Source: Hofstenia miamia
Taxonomy: Eukaryota > Xenacoelomorpha > Acoela > Hofsteniidae
Length of the DNA stretch: 64,000 bases
Direction of reading: 5' to 3'
Assembly (NCBI GenBank): GCA_900660155.1
Contig: CABFPE010000147.1
Span: 446,343 to 510,342 of the forward strand
A model generated the notes under the pieces. The model worked only from the letters and a program-made list of their open reading frames with translations. It made no database searches and was not told the origin of the DNA. The translations under genes and the position numbers were made by a program. This document shows positions 11,041 to 22,894 of the stretch, one piece after another. The first letter of the stretch is position 1, and each line of letters begins with the position of its first letter.

Positions 11041-11687
11041 TGACCACAAAACTAGAAGCCCCGGAAGGTATGGACTTAGAGCCTGCTCTGTTCAAATTGT
11101 TCTACAACGATTTATCTGGTTTTGGTAGTTTTTCTTCATTTTTAAATTTGCTGATGATGTAACCTGTGTTGTTGGTGGAGATGTTGGAAACGATTACCCC
11201 GCCAATGTAGTCAAACAAGTTAAAGATCGATGTTTACCAGATACGCACTCAAGAAATTGAATTTCCCCTGCTAGGCCAGGTCACGCAATTGCAGGGAAAA
11301 ATGATACTCAACTACGTGTATTTGGACTAATCATTACCAATACTATGAATTTCGAGAGTTATATCGAGAAAACGGTTCCAAAATGTTCTCAAACGCTACA
11401 TCTTATTTGTAAGAAAAGAAACTAGTCTACTTCAACTGATTTAAAAGTGTTGGGTCAAACAGCTGCTAGCCCCCAATTCGTTCTAATGTTTAATTGTATG
11501 GATTGCGCGGCGAAAACATTATAAGGAAAGTTGAAAATTTACAGAAATCGTTATACCAAATTTTGATATTGAATTTTCGTTCAATTTCAGATTTGATTCT
11601 AGAATATGTTAAACGCAATCCTATAGAAATATCAAGAAATGCTCATATTTTTAGGAATTTGGTAGAAAAAAGAATATACATTATATT
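11041..11687 (+). mobile_element. Degraded LINE reverse-transcriptase fragment
   Basis: The frames carry LEPALFKLFYNDLSGF, resembling the GxVLGPLLFxLYINDL motif, then KFADDVTCVVGG, which is the RT active-site FADD motif. Downstream text at 11494-11640 (KVENLQKSLYQI) resembles the region after the RT domain in jockey/CR1-like LINEs. Stops and frame changes are frequent, so it is inactive. Both ends are undefined; the right side abuts the MITE at 11688. Confidence 0.6.
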
Positions 11688-11899
11688 CAGTGGTGTACGC
11701 AAAAAAGAGAGCATGGTGGAACGTCCCTTGTCAGGTTTTCAAAATTAATTTTGATTGGCTAAATCAAAACAATGTTCTGCAAAATATTAAAAAAGTTAAA
11801 AACTATTTATTCAGTATATTTAAAATTTTTCGCGAGGCTTCACACCGCTTGGACATGACTGAGATGTCGACCCGTTAGAAAATCTTACGTACACCCCTG
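11688..11899. mobile_element. hAT-type MITE
   Basis: The ends are CAGTGGTGTACGCAAAAAAG and its counterpart, whose reverse complement is CAGGGGTGTACGTAAGATTT. The 8-bp flanks ATTATATT and ATTCTATT differ at one base, as expected for an old hAT target duplication. It is homologous to 4332-4560. Confidence 0.75.
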
Positions 11900-12223
11900 A
11901 TTCTATTAGATAGTTGAGGTTCAGGATCCATCATCTGAAAAGCAAATTCACTTTTATTTCCGAATGGGCATCTAAAAAATCTTCAGATGTTTATTTTGAT
12001 ATAAATATATACACATCTTATCACCTTGTTTTATTATGTGTTTGAAAAAATCAATGACAACATTTTTCATTTTGACAAGAAATGTTCAATCAATTTACTT
12101 CAAATTATTTGTTATGTTGAGCCTTGATTATATGTAAAACAAACAATATTAATAAAAGAGTTCAGCTGCCTCCTTTGTACATTACTTTAATCATTCTTTT
12201 CTGAAATACTAATTAGATCATTC

Positions 12224-13088
12224 CAGGGGTGTGAATAATCCGATTTTTTCAAAAAAATCAATAAAATAAGATTTTTTGATTTAAATGACATTTTTTTATT
12301 TAAATCTGATGTGCCATGAGAAAGTTGCTGGAACTCAAAAAAATATTTGGAACTAAAAATGTATTAATCTAATCATAATGGAATGCGTAACTTGTTTGTC
12401 ACATGTATATTCAAAACCATACTATACTTAGAGCAAAATATTTTGATCAAACACATAGAAATCAGGTGTTCAAATTGCTGACTTGTAAGCTGCAGCAGTA
12501 AGCAATTTATAACTCATTTAGATTGTTAAGACTTGGAAATTCATGATTTAGTCCAAAATTTTCTGTGTTTTTTCTTGTTTTTAAAACTTATAGTTTGTGA
12601 TATACAGAATGAGACAGCTTTGTTGTCCATTAAAATGCAAATAATCTATCAATATAGTAAATGAAATTAATTAATAAACAAAAAAAGCAAAAATTGAAGG
12701 GTTAAGTAAGAAAAATCAAAAATCCTTATTGTGTGTTATTTATGTAAGTATTTGATTTAAAGCTTTGCTTTATCATGTGAAATCGCCTTAGTGGATAAAG
12801 TCGCCAATTCAGTTATGGGAAATTGGCTGCCTGATTTATTTGATTTTTGTTTGATTTAAATCATATTAATTTAAATCCATTGACCCTGGGCGGGGATTAC
12901 GCGATTATAAATGGATGCGACACTGTTTCAAGTTTAGGCCGAAATCAACCAATGAGCGTAAGTGGTGGCGCTTACGTAAGAGGAACGCAATCATTGTGAT
13001 TGGATCAAAGTGGCAATTTATGTACTTGATGGCCTAAACTTGATATCAGTGTCGCATCCAGTGTATTAATCGCGTAGTCCACGCCCTG
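12224..13088. mobile_element. hAT-type MITE interrupted by a second element
   Basis: It starts CAGGGGTGTGAATAATCCGA and ends in a run with CCATTGACCCTG. Its target duplications are GATCATTC (12216-12223) and GGTCATTC (13089-13096); the right one is only apparent once the nested element at 12890-13084 is set aside. The interior is rich in ATTTAAAT and GATTTTTT motifs and has no open frame. Confidence 0.75.
12890..13084. mobile_element. Nested long-TIR MITE (about 55-bp inverted ends)
   Basis: The left arm begins GCGGGGATTACGCGATTATA and continues GATGCGACACTG; the right arm mirrors it, ending ATTAATCGCGTAGTCCACGC. The arms pair over about 55 bp with a few mismatches. A 5-bp CCTGG duplication flanks it (12885-12889 and 13085-13089). 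It landed in the last bases of the surrounding hAT MITE. The 43-bp element at 7585-7627 has the same ends. Confidence 0.8.
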
Positions 13089-13402
13089 GGTCATTCCAGT
13101 AAATTTCAGTTTGAATAAAACTACAAACTTTACTTCTGCTCTTTTAAAATGAAAATCTGTCACTTCAAAAGTTAAACAACATGGGGATCGGGTAGAAATT
13201 ACAACGTTATTAACAAACATGCAAGTTGTATTGAATTGAAATAAGGATTAAAATAGCTGGCAAAGTTAAACTAATTAAACCTCATAGTAGCAACCACTTC
13301 TAAGGCATACTAGACCAAATTCTGATCAGAGATCGATTCAACTATTTTATGATGATTTGAAGATATTGTATTAATTCTATTTAATAAGCGCTAAATTGCA
13401 AA

Positions 13403-14630
13403 GGGTGATTAAAAACGAACGGTTTTTGGATTGTAGAAATAAAACACATGAAATATAATATTATGGTCGAAAATTTATAATGAACCGAAAAAACAATCCT
13501 TTAAAATTTTTTCTTGAACATAATCCTCTTCATATGTTGGCCGCAACTGGGCTTTAAATGGTCCATTCTTTCGCGCATTGCGATTGCGACCAGAATCTCA
13601 CGAATATTTGCTTCCAATGCTTCAATCGTCGCTGGTTTATCCACATAGACTTTTGCCTTTACGTAGCGCCAAAGAAAAAAGACCAAAGGTGTGATATCAC
13701 ACGAGCTTGGTGGCCAATTCATCGTGCCAAAACGTGAAATTAACTGCTCACAAAATGATGTCCCAATAAGTCCATTGTTACTCGGGCTGTGTGGCAAGTG
13801 GCACCGTGTTGTTTGAACTAAATATCGCGGAGACCATGTGCTTCAGTTTGAGGTACCAAAAAGTCCGTTACCATGGCGCGATAATGTTCGCCGTTGACGG
13901 TAACGTGTTGGCCGGCAGGGTTTGTGAAAAGATACGGACCGATGATTCCACCAGCACACAAAGCACATGAAACATTTGTTTTCAATGGATGTAACGAATG
14001 CTCTTGATACACTAGAGGTTGCTCTTCACCCCGAATACGGCAATTTTGCTTATTTACGTAGTCATTGAGCCAGAAATGGGCCTTATCACTGAACAAAATT
14101 TGGTGCGGAAAAATTCATTTTCTTGGATACGTTCAAAAGCCCATTCACTGAACACACGACGCAAACGAAGATCCGGCGGCTTCAATTCTTGCACGAGCTG
14201 TATTTTGTATGCCTTTAAGCCCAGATTTTCAAAATGCGCCAGGTTGTTGAAAGCAGTGGCGAAAATCGATTCTTCACTATTTTCGGCTACACTCTCGGCT
14301 ACCGTCCCAATATTTTCTACGCTGCGAGCTGACCTACCAGACGAAGGGACATCCCAGCAAGTTGCCCCCCCCCTCTTCAATTTTTTCGATTATTCCTGAT
14401 TTTGAAGGTCGATTATGGGGACCATAAGTTGGACGTAATTTGCAAAAAACTTCACAGAACGCTGATTGTCATAGTACAATTGAACAATTTGTACGCGTTG
14501 TTGTGACTTATATCTTTTCATAATGAATTGTAAAACAATACTGAGTAAAAATGACGAATAAATCTGACAGAACTCGCGCGCGAATGTCAGAAAATCCCTA
14601 ATGGAAAAAACCGCTCGTTTTGAATCACCC
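13403..14630 (-). mobile_element. Dead Tc1/mariner (IS630-type) transposon
   Basis: The terminal inverted repeats are GGGTGATTAAAAACGAACGG at the left and, read inward from the right, GGGTGATTCAAAACGAGCGG. The minus strand holds a transposase in pieces. The N-terminal part reads NLGLKAYKIQLVQELKPPDL and RRVFSEWAFERIQ. The first catalytic block is FSDKAHFWLNDYVNKQNCRI, where the family has FSDEAHFWLNGYVNKQNCRI. Then come GGIIGPYLFTNPAGQHVTVN and NWPPSSCDITPLVFFLWRYV. Two catalytic aspartates are gone: the second block reads KQHGATCHTAR instead of QQDGATCHTAR, and the third reads TPLVFFLW instead of TPLDxFLW. Stops and frame changes are also present, so it is an old inactive copy. The TA target duplication is no longer readable. 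Confidence 0.88.
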
Positions 14631-14649
14631 GTTATTTATCTTACACTTT

Positions 14650-15310
14650 AGGTAAATTGTATGAAATATTAGAAAAGAACGAATATCCACAAAAATTGAT
14701 TAAAAATATTGTTGACAAAGCTCTCACTTCAAAGTGTACTGAATGTAATCAAATTCATAACGAAGACAAAATAATAATATTTTGGAAACTACCATACATC
14801 GAAGACCATCAAAGTCTTTTAAAAGCACGCATTAAGATCATTAATAGTAAATTTAAATTAACAAAGTTAACACCGATTCTGCAATCAAAGAAAACGTCTA
14901 ATATCTTTCAAAACAAAGATCCAATCGAAAAAATACTGGTTGTGTATAAATATAATTGTGAAGAATGCAACATATTTTTACATCCGGGAAACTACGCTGA
15001 ATGAACACCTGTCAGGTAATTGAATGTCAGAAATTTACATGCCTAAACATCATGCAAAAAGGACCAACTATTACATAATAGTGACAACACCAAATACTAC
15101 GATTGCAGAAGCCCTGATTATTTAGAACTATAACAAAGATCAACTATTGAAGGAGCAAGCAAGTAAAATGAGCATACTAAATTTATTTTAAGTGTATGAA
15201 AATTTAATCAGAGCTTAGTATATTGTAAATATCATTGAGACAAATTTTGTATTCTGATGATGATTTTTAATCGAAACCAGTCAACATGAAATTGAGCGCA
15301 ACAGCTTATA
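14650..15310 (+). mobile_element. Penelope-like retroelement 3' fragment, copy 1
   Basis: An open stretch from 14657 to 15004 contains FWKLPYIEDHQSLLKARIK, KLTPILQSKKTSNIFQNKDP and VVYKYNCEECNIF. These match the order of motifs between the reverse transcriptase and the GIY-YIG endonuclease in Penelope-like elements. The downstream tail carries TTCTGATGATGATTTTTAATC, shared in form with the second copy near 22965-22945 on the other strand. The endonuclease itself is not intact. It abuts the mariner element at 14630. The family assignment rests on remembered motif order. Confidence 0.5.
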
Positions 15311-15320
15311 TATATATATA

Positions 15321-15590
15321 AATGAAAAACGTTGCATTTGGTGGGAAAACTTGCGAAAGTTCTAAGAGATTTAACGGGAATCACGATTTTTTTTACCAAA
15401 ATACCTATTTTTCGCCATTACCATGACAGTATTCTCTCAAACTTAAATATATTTAGTATGGAGGGGGTGTAGTACAAATAGACACCACCCAACAAAATTT
15501 CAATGATTTATGTTTGGAAACGCGGTAATGCAGAAAATTTTAATTTGCATTTAGCGGGATATATATGTATATATATATATATATAAATTA
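15321..15590. repeat. TA-microsatellite-bounded segment with TTTAGCGGGA end
   Basis: A (TA)n run at about 15308-15320 and another at about 15558-15587 bracket about 235 bp that ends TTGCATTTAGCGGGATATAT. The motif recurs at 10650. No coding capacity is seen. Confidence 0.35.
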
Positions 15591-16267
15591 TATTTAAAGT
15601 AAAATTCAAATGCGAGCTAAATATGCTGTCAATGCATGTATAAAGTATTTTGATTTATAGTAGCTTATACTCAGGGAATTCCAAAGCAAATGTATTCATT
15701 TCATCGTCTCTAATTTAAGAATATTAATAACTTCATCATAACAAAGATAATGATTAATGGTTCCCTTCCGCAGAGCCAATAAATTAGTTATATTGACATT
15801 CATCTCATCTCTAAACCCATGGTTTCCCCGTTTTGGAATATTTCAACTCTATTATTAGTACTATAAAGTAAGATAGAAAAGAGAAAGGCCTTTTTTTAAT
15901 ATAATTTAATGAGAAGTTACTCGTAAAAACTAACCTATTTGTTAATCTAGATTACTATATCTCATCAGATTTAGGAAATTTTTCTTATTGCATTCGACGG
16001 TTTCTACAATGTATCTAGACGTTGTTATCCAATTTATTTAAACTCAATTTAGTCAAAGAGTGATTCAGGCCACCCTATATATAATTGATGTGTATAATCT
16101 ATGCTTTGTAATGTACCGGTATTTACGATCTTAAACCAAAACGCATGAGCTTATATAACACACTATGTAATAGCAGGAAAAAACGTCGCATATTTCTGCG
16201 TTTTATCGGAGTGTTTGAAATCCTTGCTACAACTGAGTAGAACAAGCCTTGTGTTGTGATAAGGTGA
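15591..16267. other. Non-coding AT-rich interval
   Basis: No gene, RNA or element boundary was recognised. Confidence 0.4.
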
Positions 16268-16621
16268 TAGAATTGTCAACGAGCCGACATTTCCTAGCTC
16301 GGATCGGCTTGGCTCGTTNTTGGCTCGGCTCGGTTCACCTCGCCACATAAAATCTTTCAATGAGGCTCGTTTCAACTCAAATATTTATTTTTAAAATAGT
16401 GTGCTCTCAGAATTTTTTTATTGCTCTTCCTATTATTTAATAAACATTTCTAAAATAAAATTAAAAGTAAAGAATATTAAATGAAAAAATAAGAAAAATC
16501 TGCATAATCAAATTAACAAGCAGCACTATAAATTTGGTTTGCTTAAAAACGGCTCGTTGTATGTCCAATACTCTGCTCAAGCTCGGCTCGCCTCGTTAGA
16601 AGCTCGGCTCGTTGACAAGTC
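16268..16621. mobile_element. hAT-type MITE with GAGCCGAGCC repeats, copy 1
   Basis: The ends are TTGTCAACGAGCCGA and TCGGCTCGTTGACAA, extended on the right by GTCTG. Subterminal GCTCGGCTCG blocks lie near both ends. One N is present at 16319. An inverted copy lies at 21925-22289. Confidence 0.7.
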
Positions 16622-16651
16622 TGCTAAAGAGACAAAAAACTGTTCTAAGTG

Positions 16652-17140
16652 ACATGGACTTAGGGCCGTGGCTAGGGGAGGGCCAGGGGGCCATGGTCCT
16701 CCCTGTTGGGCCACTGGGCCCCTTCCTCTTGACATCCTGGATACAAAACTCCATAGTATTAATTCTAATATATATTTTAGTTGAAATATATAAAATACTA
16801 ATGCCATTCTATTTAAAAATTCAATGCAAAAGTGTGAAACTATTTCATATGAGTAAAANTTAGGGCCGTGGCTAGGGGAGGGCCAGGGGGCCATGGTCCT
16901 CCCTGTTGGGCCACTGGGCCCCTTCCTCTTGACATCCTGGATACAAAACTCCATAGTATTAATTCTAATATTCTGTAACTAAGTTAGAGCGAATATATTT
17001 TAGTTGAAATATATAAAATACTAATGCCATTCTATTTAAAAATTCAATGCAAAAGTGTGAAACTATTTCATATGAGTAAAATTATGATTAATTTATTGAA
17101 CTTTGCGGCCCCCCTAAATTTCAAATGCAAGCCACGGGCC
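16652..17140. repeat. Repeat family B, present twice in tandem around a single N
   Basis: The block beginning TTAGGGCCGTGGCTAGGGGA occurs at about 16660 and again at 16860, immediately after an N at 16859. The two copies are nearly identical except that the second carries about 27 extra bases (TTCTGTAACTAAGTTAGAGC and onward). A diverged relative lies at 49915-50150. The tandem arrangement looks like two haplotypes laid end to end. Confidence 0.65.
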
Positions 17141-18352
17141 TGCATGGACTTAAATGGGACGGGCTCAAATTTGACTGAAGTACCTAGTCGAGATAAGGGC
17201 GGTCCGGTAAAGCCGCCTGCGGTAGCGATTTGCACAATAAAGGATAGATTTAAAAAAGCTTGCGTGGTATAAAATATATACAGTTAAACCAATTCATTTT
17301 AAAATTTTAAAGTAATGTATGTGTTCATCTTACATAGTTCGAATTCAACACATTTATGGCATAACCAAAGTTATTGTTTTGTTTATTTAGTCCTCTGTAT
17401 TGAGAATAGTGAGATAATTTCTTTTGCATATAATTAATTTAGCTTTTCTAAGTAATTTCTAAGATATAAAATGCATATATTTTTAATATATTTTAATTCT
17501 TTCACAACAACTACATGCAAATATTTGATAATTACGGACCTATGCCATCAACTTAAGATACTTTCTCAATGTATTTCTAACAAAAGTTGCTGTTCAAAGA
17601 AAATTAATAGAACTAACTTACTAAGTTTTCATGAAAATTCTTGTATATTTATGGAAAATGAACCTCATCCTTATAAAATTGCACGTATTAGCCTAATAAT
17701 TTAGAAATGGAAGTCATTGACTTTTCTATGGATGATCCACAACCTAAAAACCAGTCAGCAGTGGTGTTAATGTAAATTTGGGTGCCGGTGCGAATCGTCC
17801 ATTCGGGGCACTGAATTTACACCCCAAATTTATGTATTAAAATTTCAGTGAACCTCTTGGTTTATACTAGATACTTTCTACTACATATTTTATACCTACA
17901 TAACTCCTGGACCTGCAAATTGTCTAAAATTGTTTATTAAACATATTTTTTGCTAATTTTAGGTCCCAATTTTTTTGCTATGTTTATATAATTAATTGAT
18001 CATTTCTATATGTTGGAGACACAAAAGGCTCAAAATTCCAAACCTGAGGCCCAAACTTGCTTAAAATTCCTTATAATAAGCTTATTTCTATTTTTGGAGA
18101 ATAAAAAATTTTTATTGCCATTTGGAGGCCGGGTGCAGCCACACCACAGTTGACACGACTGCAAGTTAGAAATATACACTGTTGACCATGATTTCGATAG
18201 TTATAAGTGCAGTATGCCGCAGAAAAAAATGTACGAAACGGTGGTTGCAGGTGAATTTCTTTTAATATTTTTACAAAAATTGTATCGGGTTAGCATCCGA
18301 ATTTTTCTATCTCATCCATGATTTTTTTTCGCTAATGCTTATTTTGACTTCT
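17141..18352. other. Non-coding interval with one weak hairpin
   Basis: The only structure noted is an imperfect inverted repeat at about 17773-17832 (TAAATTTGGGTG against CACCCCAAATTTA). The short open frame at 17471-17704 has no supporting context. Confidence 0.4.
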
Positions 18353-18481
18353 AAAGCTGCTGTACTAACGATTTTTGTCCAAACTTTTGTCCAGATTTTT
18401 GTTTAAACGAAAATCCGCAATGTAGCACACAAAAATCTTGACACAAGGTTTGACAAAAATCGTCAGTATAGCAGCGCCTTA
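18353..18481. mobile_element. Small MITE with about 33-bp inverted ends
   Basis: The left arm AAGCTGCTGTACTAACGATT followed by TTTGTCC is mirrored on the right by an arm whose reverse complement reads AAGGCGCTGCTATACTGACG followed by ATTTTTGTC. Total length is about 129 bp, with TA at both borders. Confidence 0.65.
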
Positions 18482-19201
18482 AGATGCCATCAAGGACTTT
18501 AAACCGTATTTATAATCACATCTCCTTAGCACATGGCTAATATATCATAGAAATCTATTTCCTCTAAATAATGGAATTATTAAAGTAATTTTATATTTCT
18601 CACGTTTACTTCCTTTGCAATTTTAATTACATTTTAATGAACTGTTCACACCTCGATTTATAAATTTCGCAATGAAGGTGATGGAATTCAACAGACTGGT
18701 GCGACACCGGCAATTAAGGAAACTAGAAAAACTAATTAACGGAATAAAATTGTCGTGTAGAAAAATCAGTGCAAGAATAATTACCTCATTACGTGCAAAT
18801 TTTGTATTTATAATTGGACAACCTGCTAACACATACAGCTCTTACTAGGGCCATGTGAAGACTCGAAATCTCATCCTAATTTATGATCGAACCTAACAAA
18901 TTCCAGTAATATCTCTGTATGAAGTCTGTATAAATGATTTCGCAATTGAATTTTTTTATTGTAGAATAACCTTGTAATCTTTGCTTAAGCCATAATATAA
19001 GTTGGATTCAGAATTCTTTGCTTGAATATTCGAATTCGAAATAATAATAGTGGATTCGCATGTAAATAATTTTTACAAAACTTGGCCATTAATTTCTTCA
19101 TTTAGCTCACGGCTTTTCCCTATATGGGGTGTACACTTTACGAGAGGTATGAGATGAGCCTAGCTCTTTGTGAGCTTTTTTACCAAACTTTTAGCGCTCT
19201 A

Positions 19202-19624
19202 CAGAGTTGTAACCGAGCCGGATTGGGGCCAGGCTTGGGTTGAAAACTAAGATTGACACGGGCCAGGTTTGGGTATGATATTTCTGCACAACGAGACTAT
19301 AATTGTTCAAAATTATATTAATAAATATACATTCTTTCTCTTACATATAGTATATCAACTAATATATTCAATTTACTCGTTATACAACTACANNNNNNNN
19401 NNNNNNNNNNNNNCAGGTTTGGGTATGATATTTCTGCACAACGAGACTATAATTGTTCAAAATTATATTAATAAATATACATTCTTTCTCTTACATATAG
19501 TATATCAACTAATATATTCAATTTACTCGTTATACAACTACAAGAATTGACAGGCCGGGTTTGGACCTTAATTTTACTAATTGCAAAGGGCCGGGTTGGG
19601 CTTAAAGAGCTGGTTACAACTCTG
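19202..19624. mobile_element. hAT-type MITE containing an assembly gap
   Basis: The ends are CAGAGTTGTAACCGAGCC and, at the right, GAGCTGGTTACAACTCTG. GGGCC and GGGTT-rich subterminal blocks follow, in the style of the element at 1831-2386. The interior is broken by 21 Ns at 19393-19413, flanked on both sides by the same 129-bp sequence. Confidence 0.65.
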
Positions 19625-19718
19625 GTCCTCACCTGAAAAATGGTTCCTTTGTAAATTACAACATTTACGCATCAATATGAAACAGAGAGCAATCGGTAAT
19701 TATGAGGTGATTAGGTGG

Positions 19719-19750
19719 CAAGGTGATCTATAATATTATAGATCGCCTTG
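19719..19750. other. 32-bp near-perfect palindrome
   Basis: CAAGGTGATCTATAAT is followed at once by ATTATAGATCGCCTTG; the arms differ at one position. It would form a hairpin of about 15 bp without a loop. Its role is unknown. Confidence 0.6.
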
Positions 19751-20498
19751 TTAGGTGGGTATAGAGAAAAAATTTTAAACTATATTGCTGTAGAAAGTAA
19801 TAAATTTCTAACCTTCCTTTAAAATCTACGGATTTCTTTATAAAGGAGAATGACATATGAGAAGTTTATTGATAACGTTCAATTACCTAAGCACTTAAGA
19901 TTGGCTCGGTAAAGATAAAACACATTCAGTTCCTTCTTAATACAATAGCTCATGCTGGCGAAATCTAGCATGATATTTCTTCTTCTGCGCAAACGGAAGC
20001 AGTTGTTGACCATTCGAATGCCGCATTATGATTCATCATCAGAAATCCATTAAATTAACAGCACGAAGTAAATCATTAACAATGTTCAATTAGCTACGCA
20101 CTTACCTAAATATACTATCCACCTGACACAAAAAGCCCACTTGAAAAAATTGCTGTTTTCAAAAAAATTGTCATGTAGAATAAGAATGACTCTGTTCTCT
20201 TGACTGTCAAGTAGATGAATTTTAAAGTATTATACACATTCAAAATTTAAATTTAGAAAAACACTAATTGCATCTAACAAAAAACATTTTATATAAATAA
20301 CAGCATTTCATTTTAAAAAACGTTCAATGATTTAAACGTTTTCAAATTTAGTGTAACCACATGGAACATTCGGTTTTGGTCACATTGCCAAAACTTGTTA
20401 AAAATCATTGACTATATGAATATATCTATGGGTAAATGTACTCCCCTGCCATGGGGAAATGTGTGCTCGAAGTAAGTGAATATCTTAATTATCTTTTA

Positions 20499-20716
20499 AA
20501 ACTAGAAATACGACAATGGACCAAAATGACCTATAAGCCTTTTTTGTTTGCTTCATTATTTATTCGGCAAAAACACTAGCAGGTACATATACTCCCAATT
20601 ATGTTGATAATATCATTGAATTTGCAATTAGTAGAAATTTTGTTTATATTCAATAATTTTCGCATTTGAAACATCAGATGTCAATATATTCTCAAGGAGT
20701 GCTCGCTATTCTAGTG
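20499..20716. mobile_element. piggyBac-type MITE, copy 2 (inverted)
   Basis: It is flanked by TTAA (20495-20498 and 20717-20720). The right end reads inward as CACTAGAATAGCGAGC, and its body aligns with the copy at 7796-7952 in opposite orientation, including TATATGTACCT and the GTGTTTTTGC block. Confidence 0.75.
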
Positions 20717-20720
20717 TTAA

Positions 20721-21924
20721 AAATAATTCGATTTTTGTACAAACTTTCAAATTTTCCCAATACATAATGCTTAGATAATAATTCGGTCTAAAGTCCATGG
20801 GAATGAAAACAATTTTGTTTTCAGTAAATAGACCACCCAAGTTTGGTTCAAGCGCGAATTAAATCTGGAAATGAAAAAAAGACAAATATCTATAGTGTAG
20901 TGATTTCAAATTGTAGAGAACTTTATTAGTAAATGATTTATAAGAATTTAATTAAAATTTTTATAGAAACCATTATAAATTGTAAAACATACATTGGTTA
21001 CGTAGGGTTGAAAACAATCATGTAAACAGCATGAAACGAATATATACCAAAATAATAGACCACCATGGAAGCATCCATATATTTTGAAATTGCTTTCCAA
21101 AAGAAATTCCGATATTTATTAACGAAGGCAATTCAGAAAGGTAATGAAAAAAAAAGTTCTTACACAGCTGCACAGCCGTCCTGGGATGAAGGATTAATTA
21201 ACAAAATTATAATGATATATCAAATGACAGAAATGGCCAGCGGTGTATGTCCGATCATACCTGATATATTAAATTCTCAGGCATAAAAAAAGAATTTCTT
21301 CACCTGGTAACTATTTTATCGATCTATCAAATAAATGACAGGAAAAAATGGGGAAGAATAAAGTTGAGACCAAATGACTTTTAACTAATATTAAGCTGTA
21401 AACAAAATCTCGATTAATGGACGAGAGATATAAACTCGCTTACACTGGTTGTTTTTCCAAGACATTGTAACGGTATCTCGTTATATATTCAAAATGTGTT
21501 CTTGCATGTAGCTTCACACTTCTCTTGTGTAGAACACAGCACTTATGTCTGTAAAATGTTATCAAAATTCGAGATAACATGCTTTTCTGAGGTGATTCGA
21601 AAGAAATTATGCAGGTCAAGTAGATTTATCAACAGTATTCGCTAGTCGTCTGTTATTCGTAGTTTATGTTTAAATAATAAACACAGCTTTTAACTTAATT
21701 ATAAAAATAACTTCACAGTCGTAAATAGATTGAGGAATTCTATTTATAATCTAACTACATTGATGAGATCGCATTAATTCATTTCATTTAACTAAGTAGT
21801 AATTCCGTTAGAATGTGTAATTGAAAAATTCATTGCTTAATTTATAAAAATGAGGATAAAACTACATCTTACAATATAATAATATAAAATCACTAATAAC
21901 TACGAATTTATCCATGCTTTACAT
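20721..21924. other. Non-coding interval with an isolated open frame
   Basis: A 73-codon frame at 21065-21286 (+) has no recognisable motif and no convincing splice partners. Nothing else is evident. Confidence 0.35.
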
Positions 21925-22289
21925 TGGACTTGTCAACAAGGCGAGCTTCTAACGAGCAGAGCTTGAGCAGAGTATTGGATATGCAACGAGCCCAAAATGA
22001 GCCATTTTTAAGCAAACCAAATTTATGATACTGCTTGTTAACTTGATTATGCAGATTTTTCTTATTTTTTCATTCAATTTGCCTTTCTGAAAATCTTATT
22101 TTAGAAATGTTTATTAAATATTAGGGAGAGATGTGCAAAAAATTCTGAGAGCACAATATTTTTAAAAAAATATCGAGGTGAACGAGCCTCATTGAAAGAT
22201 TGTATGTGACAAGTTGAGCCGAGCCGAACTTACACAAATTGATAATGAGCCAAGCCGAGCTTAGAAATTTCGGCTCGTTTACAAATCTG
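21925..22289. mobile_element. hAT-type MITE with GAGCCGAGCC repeats, copy 2 (inverted)
   Basis: It is the reverse-orientation counterpart of 16268-16621. The flanks both read CTTTACAT (21917-21924 and 22290-22297), a perfect 8-bp hAT target duplication. The ends are TGGACTTGTCAAC and GTTTACAAATCTG. It contains AACGAGCAGAGC and GAGCCGAGCCG blocks. Confidence 0.78.
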
Positions 22290-22894
22290 CTTTACATGTA
22301 TACGACAGAGGTGCCGATTATAGTATGGTCCCATACCATACTACAATGTACCGTTTTATGGATAGCATAATGGTATGGTAGAAAAAAAATGTACTGTTAC
22401 ATATACAGAATTTATATTTAGTTTCAAGAAATTTGTTAAATTTAGTGGCATATATCATATATATATAATAATTGAACACAATATGGGAATAATAAGCTAT
22501 ATATTGCGGGACGTGTAAGGTGAGAGAAGATCAACAAATTTTAAAAAAATGCATAAAGCCATAATACATGACCATGCTATTCGTTTATTAATGTTCTTAA
22601 AGTTAATATCAAATATCAGAGTTCCTGCTACACAACCTTTGTTGTATTAATTTTCAATACATTGTACGCGAAGACGGGACTACTGCATGGACAACTTGCA
22701 GCGATTAATTTTCACCAAGCTTTCAAATTTCCAAATCTGCCGAAGTGATCCTACGAGTGGACTAGTTAACTTGATCATACGTAGTTCTTAAACTTAATGA
22801 AGAAAAGAGTAATTAAAAAACCTAGGGGCTCACAAACCAGCAGAAGGACAACATTGAACAAAAAAACAAATATCAATTTCAACATCTTAATATA

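Noticed and set aside
11690-11878. Short open frame at 11.7-11.9 kb
   Set aside because: It lies inside the hAT-type MITE with matching ends and target duplications.
14019-14399. 126-codon plus-strand open frame
   Set aside because: It is antisense to the mariner transposase pieces, which carry the recognisable motifs.
17160-17240. GC-rich stretch near 17.2 kb as a tRNA or structured RNA
   Set aside because: No cloverleaf or conserved promoter boxes could be drawn.
22300-22400. TATGGT/ATACCA-rich hairpin block as an RNA gene
   Set aside because: Inverted repeats are short and probably belong to another MITE end (CAGAGGTGCCGA at 22309); no partner end found.
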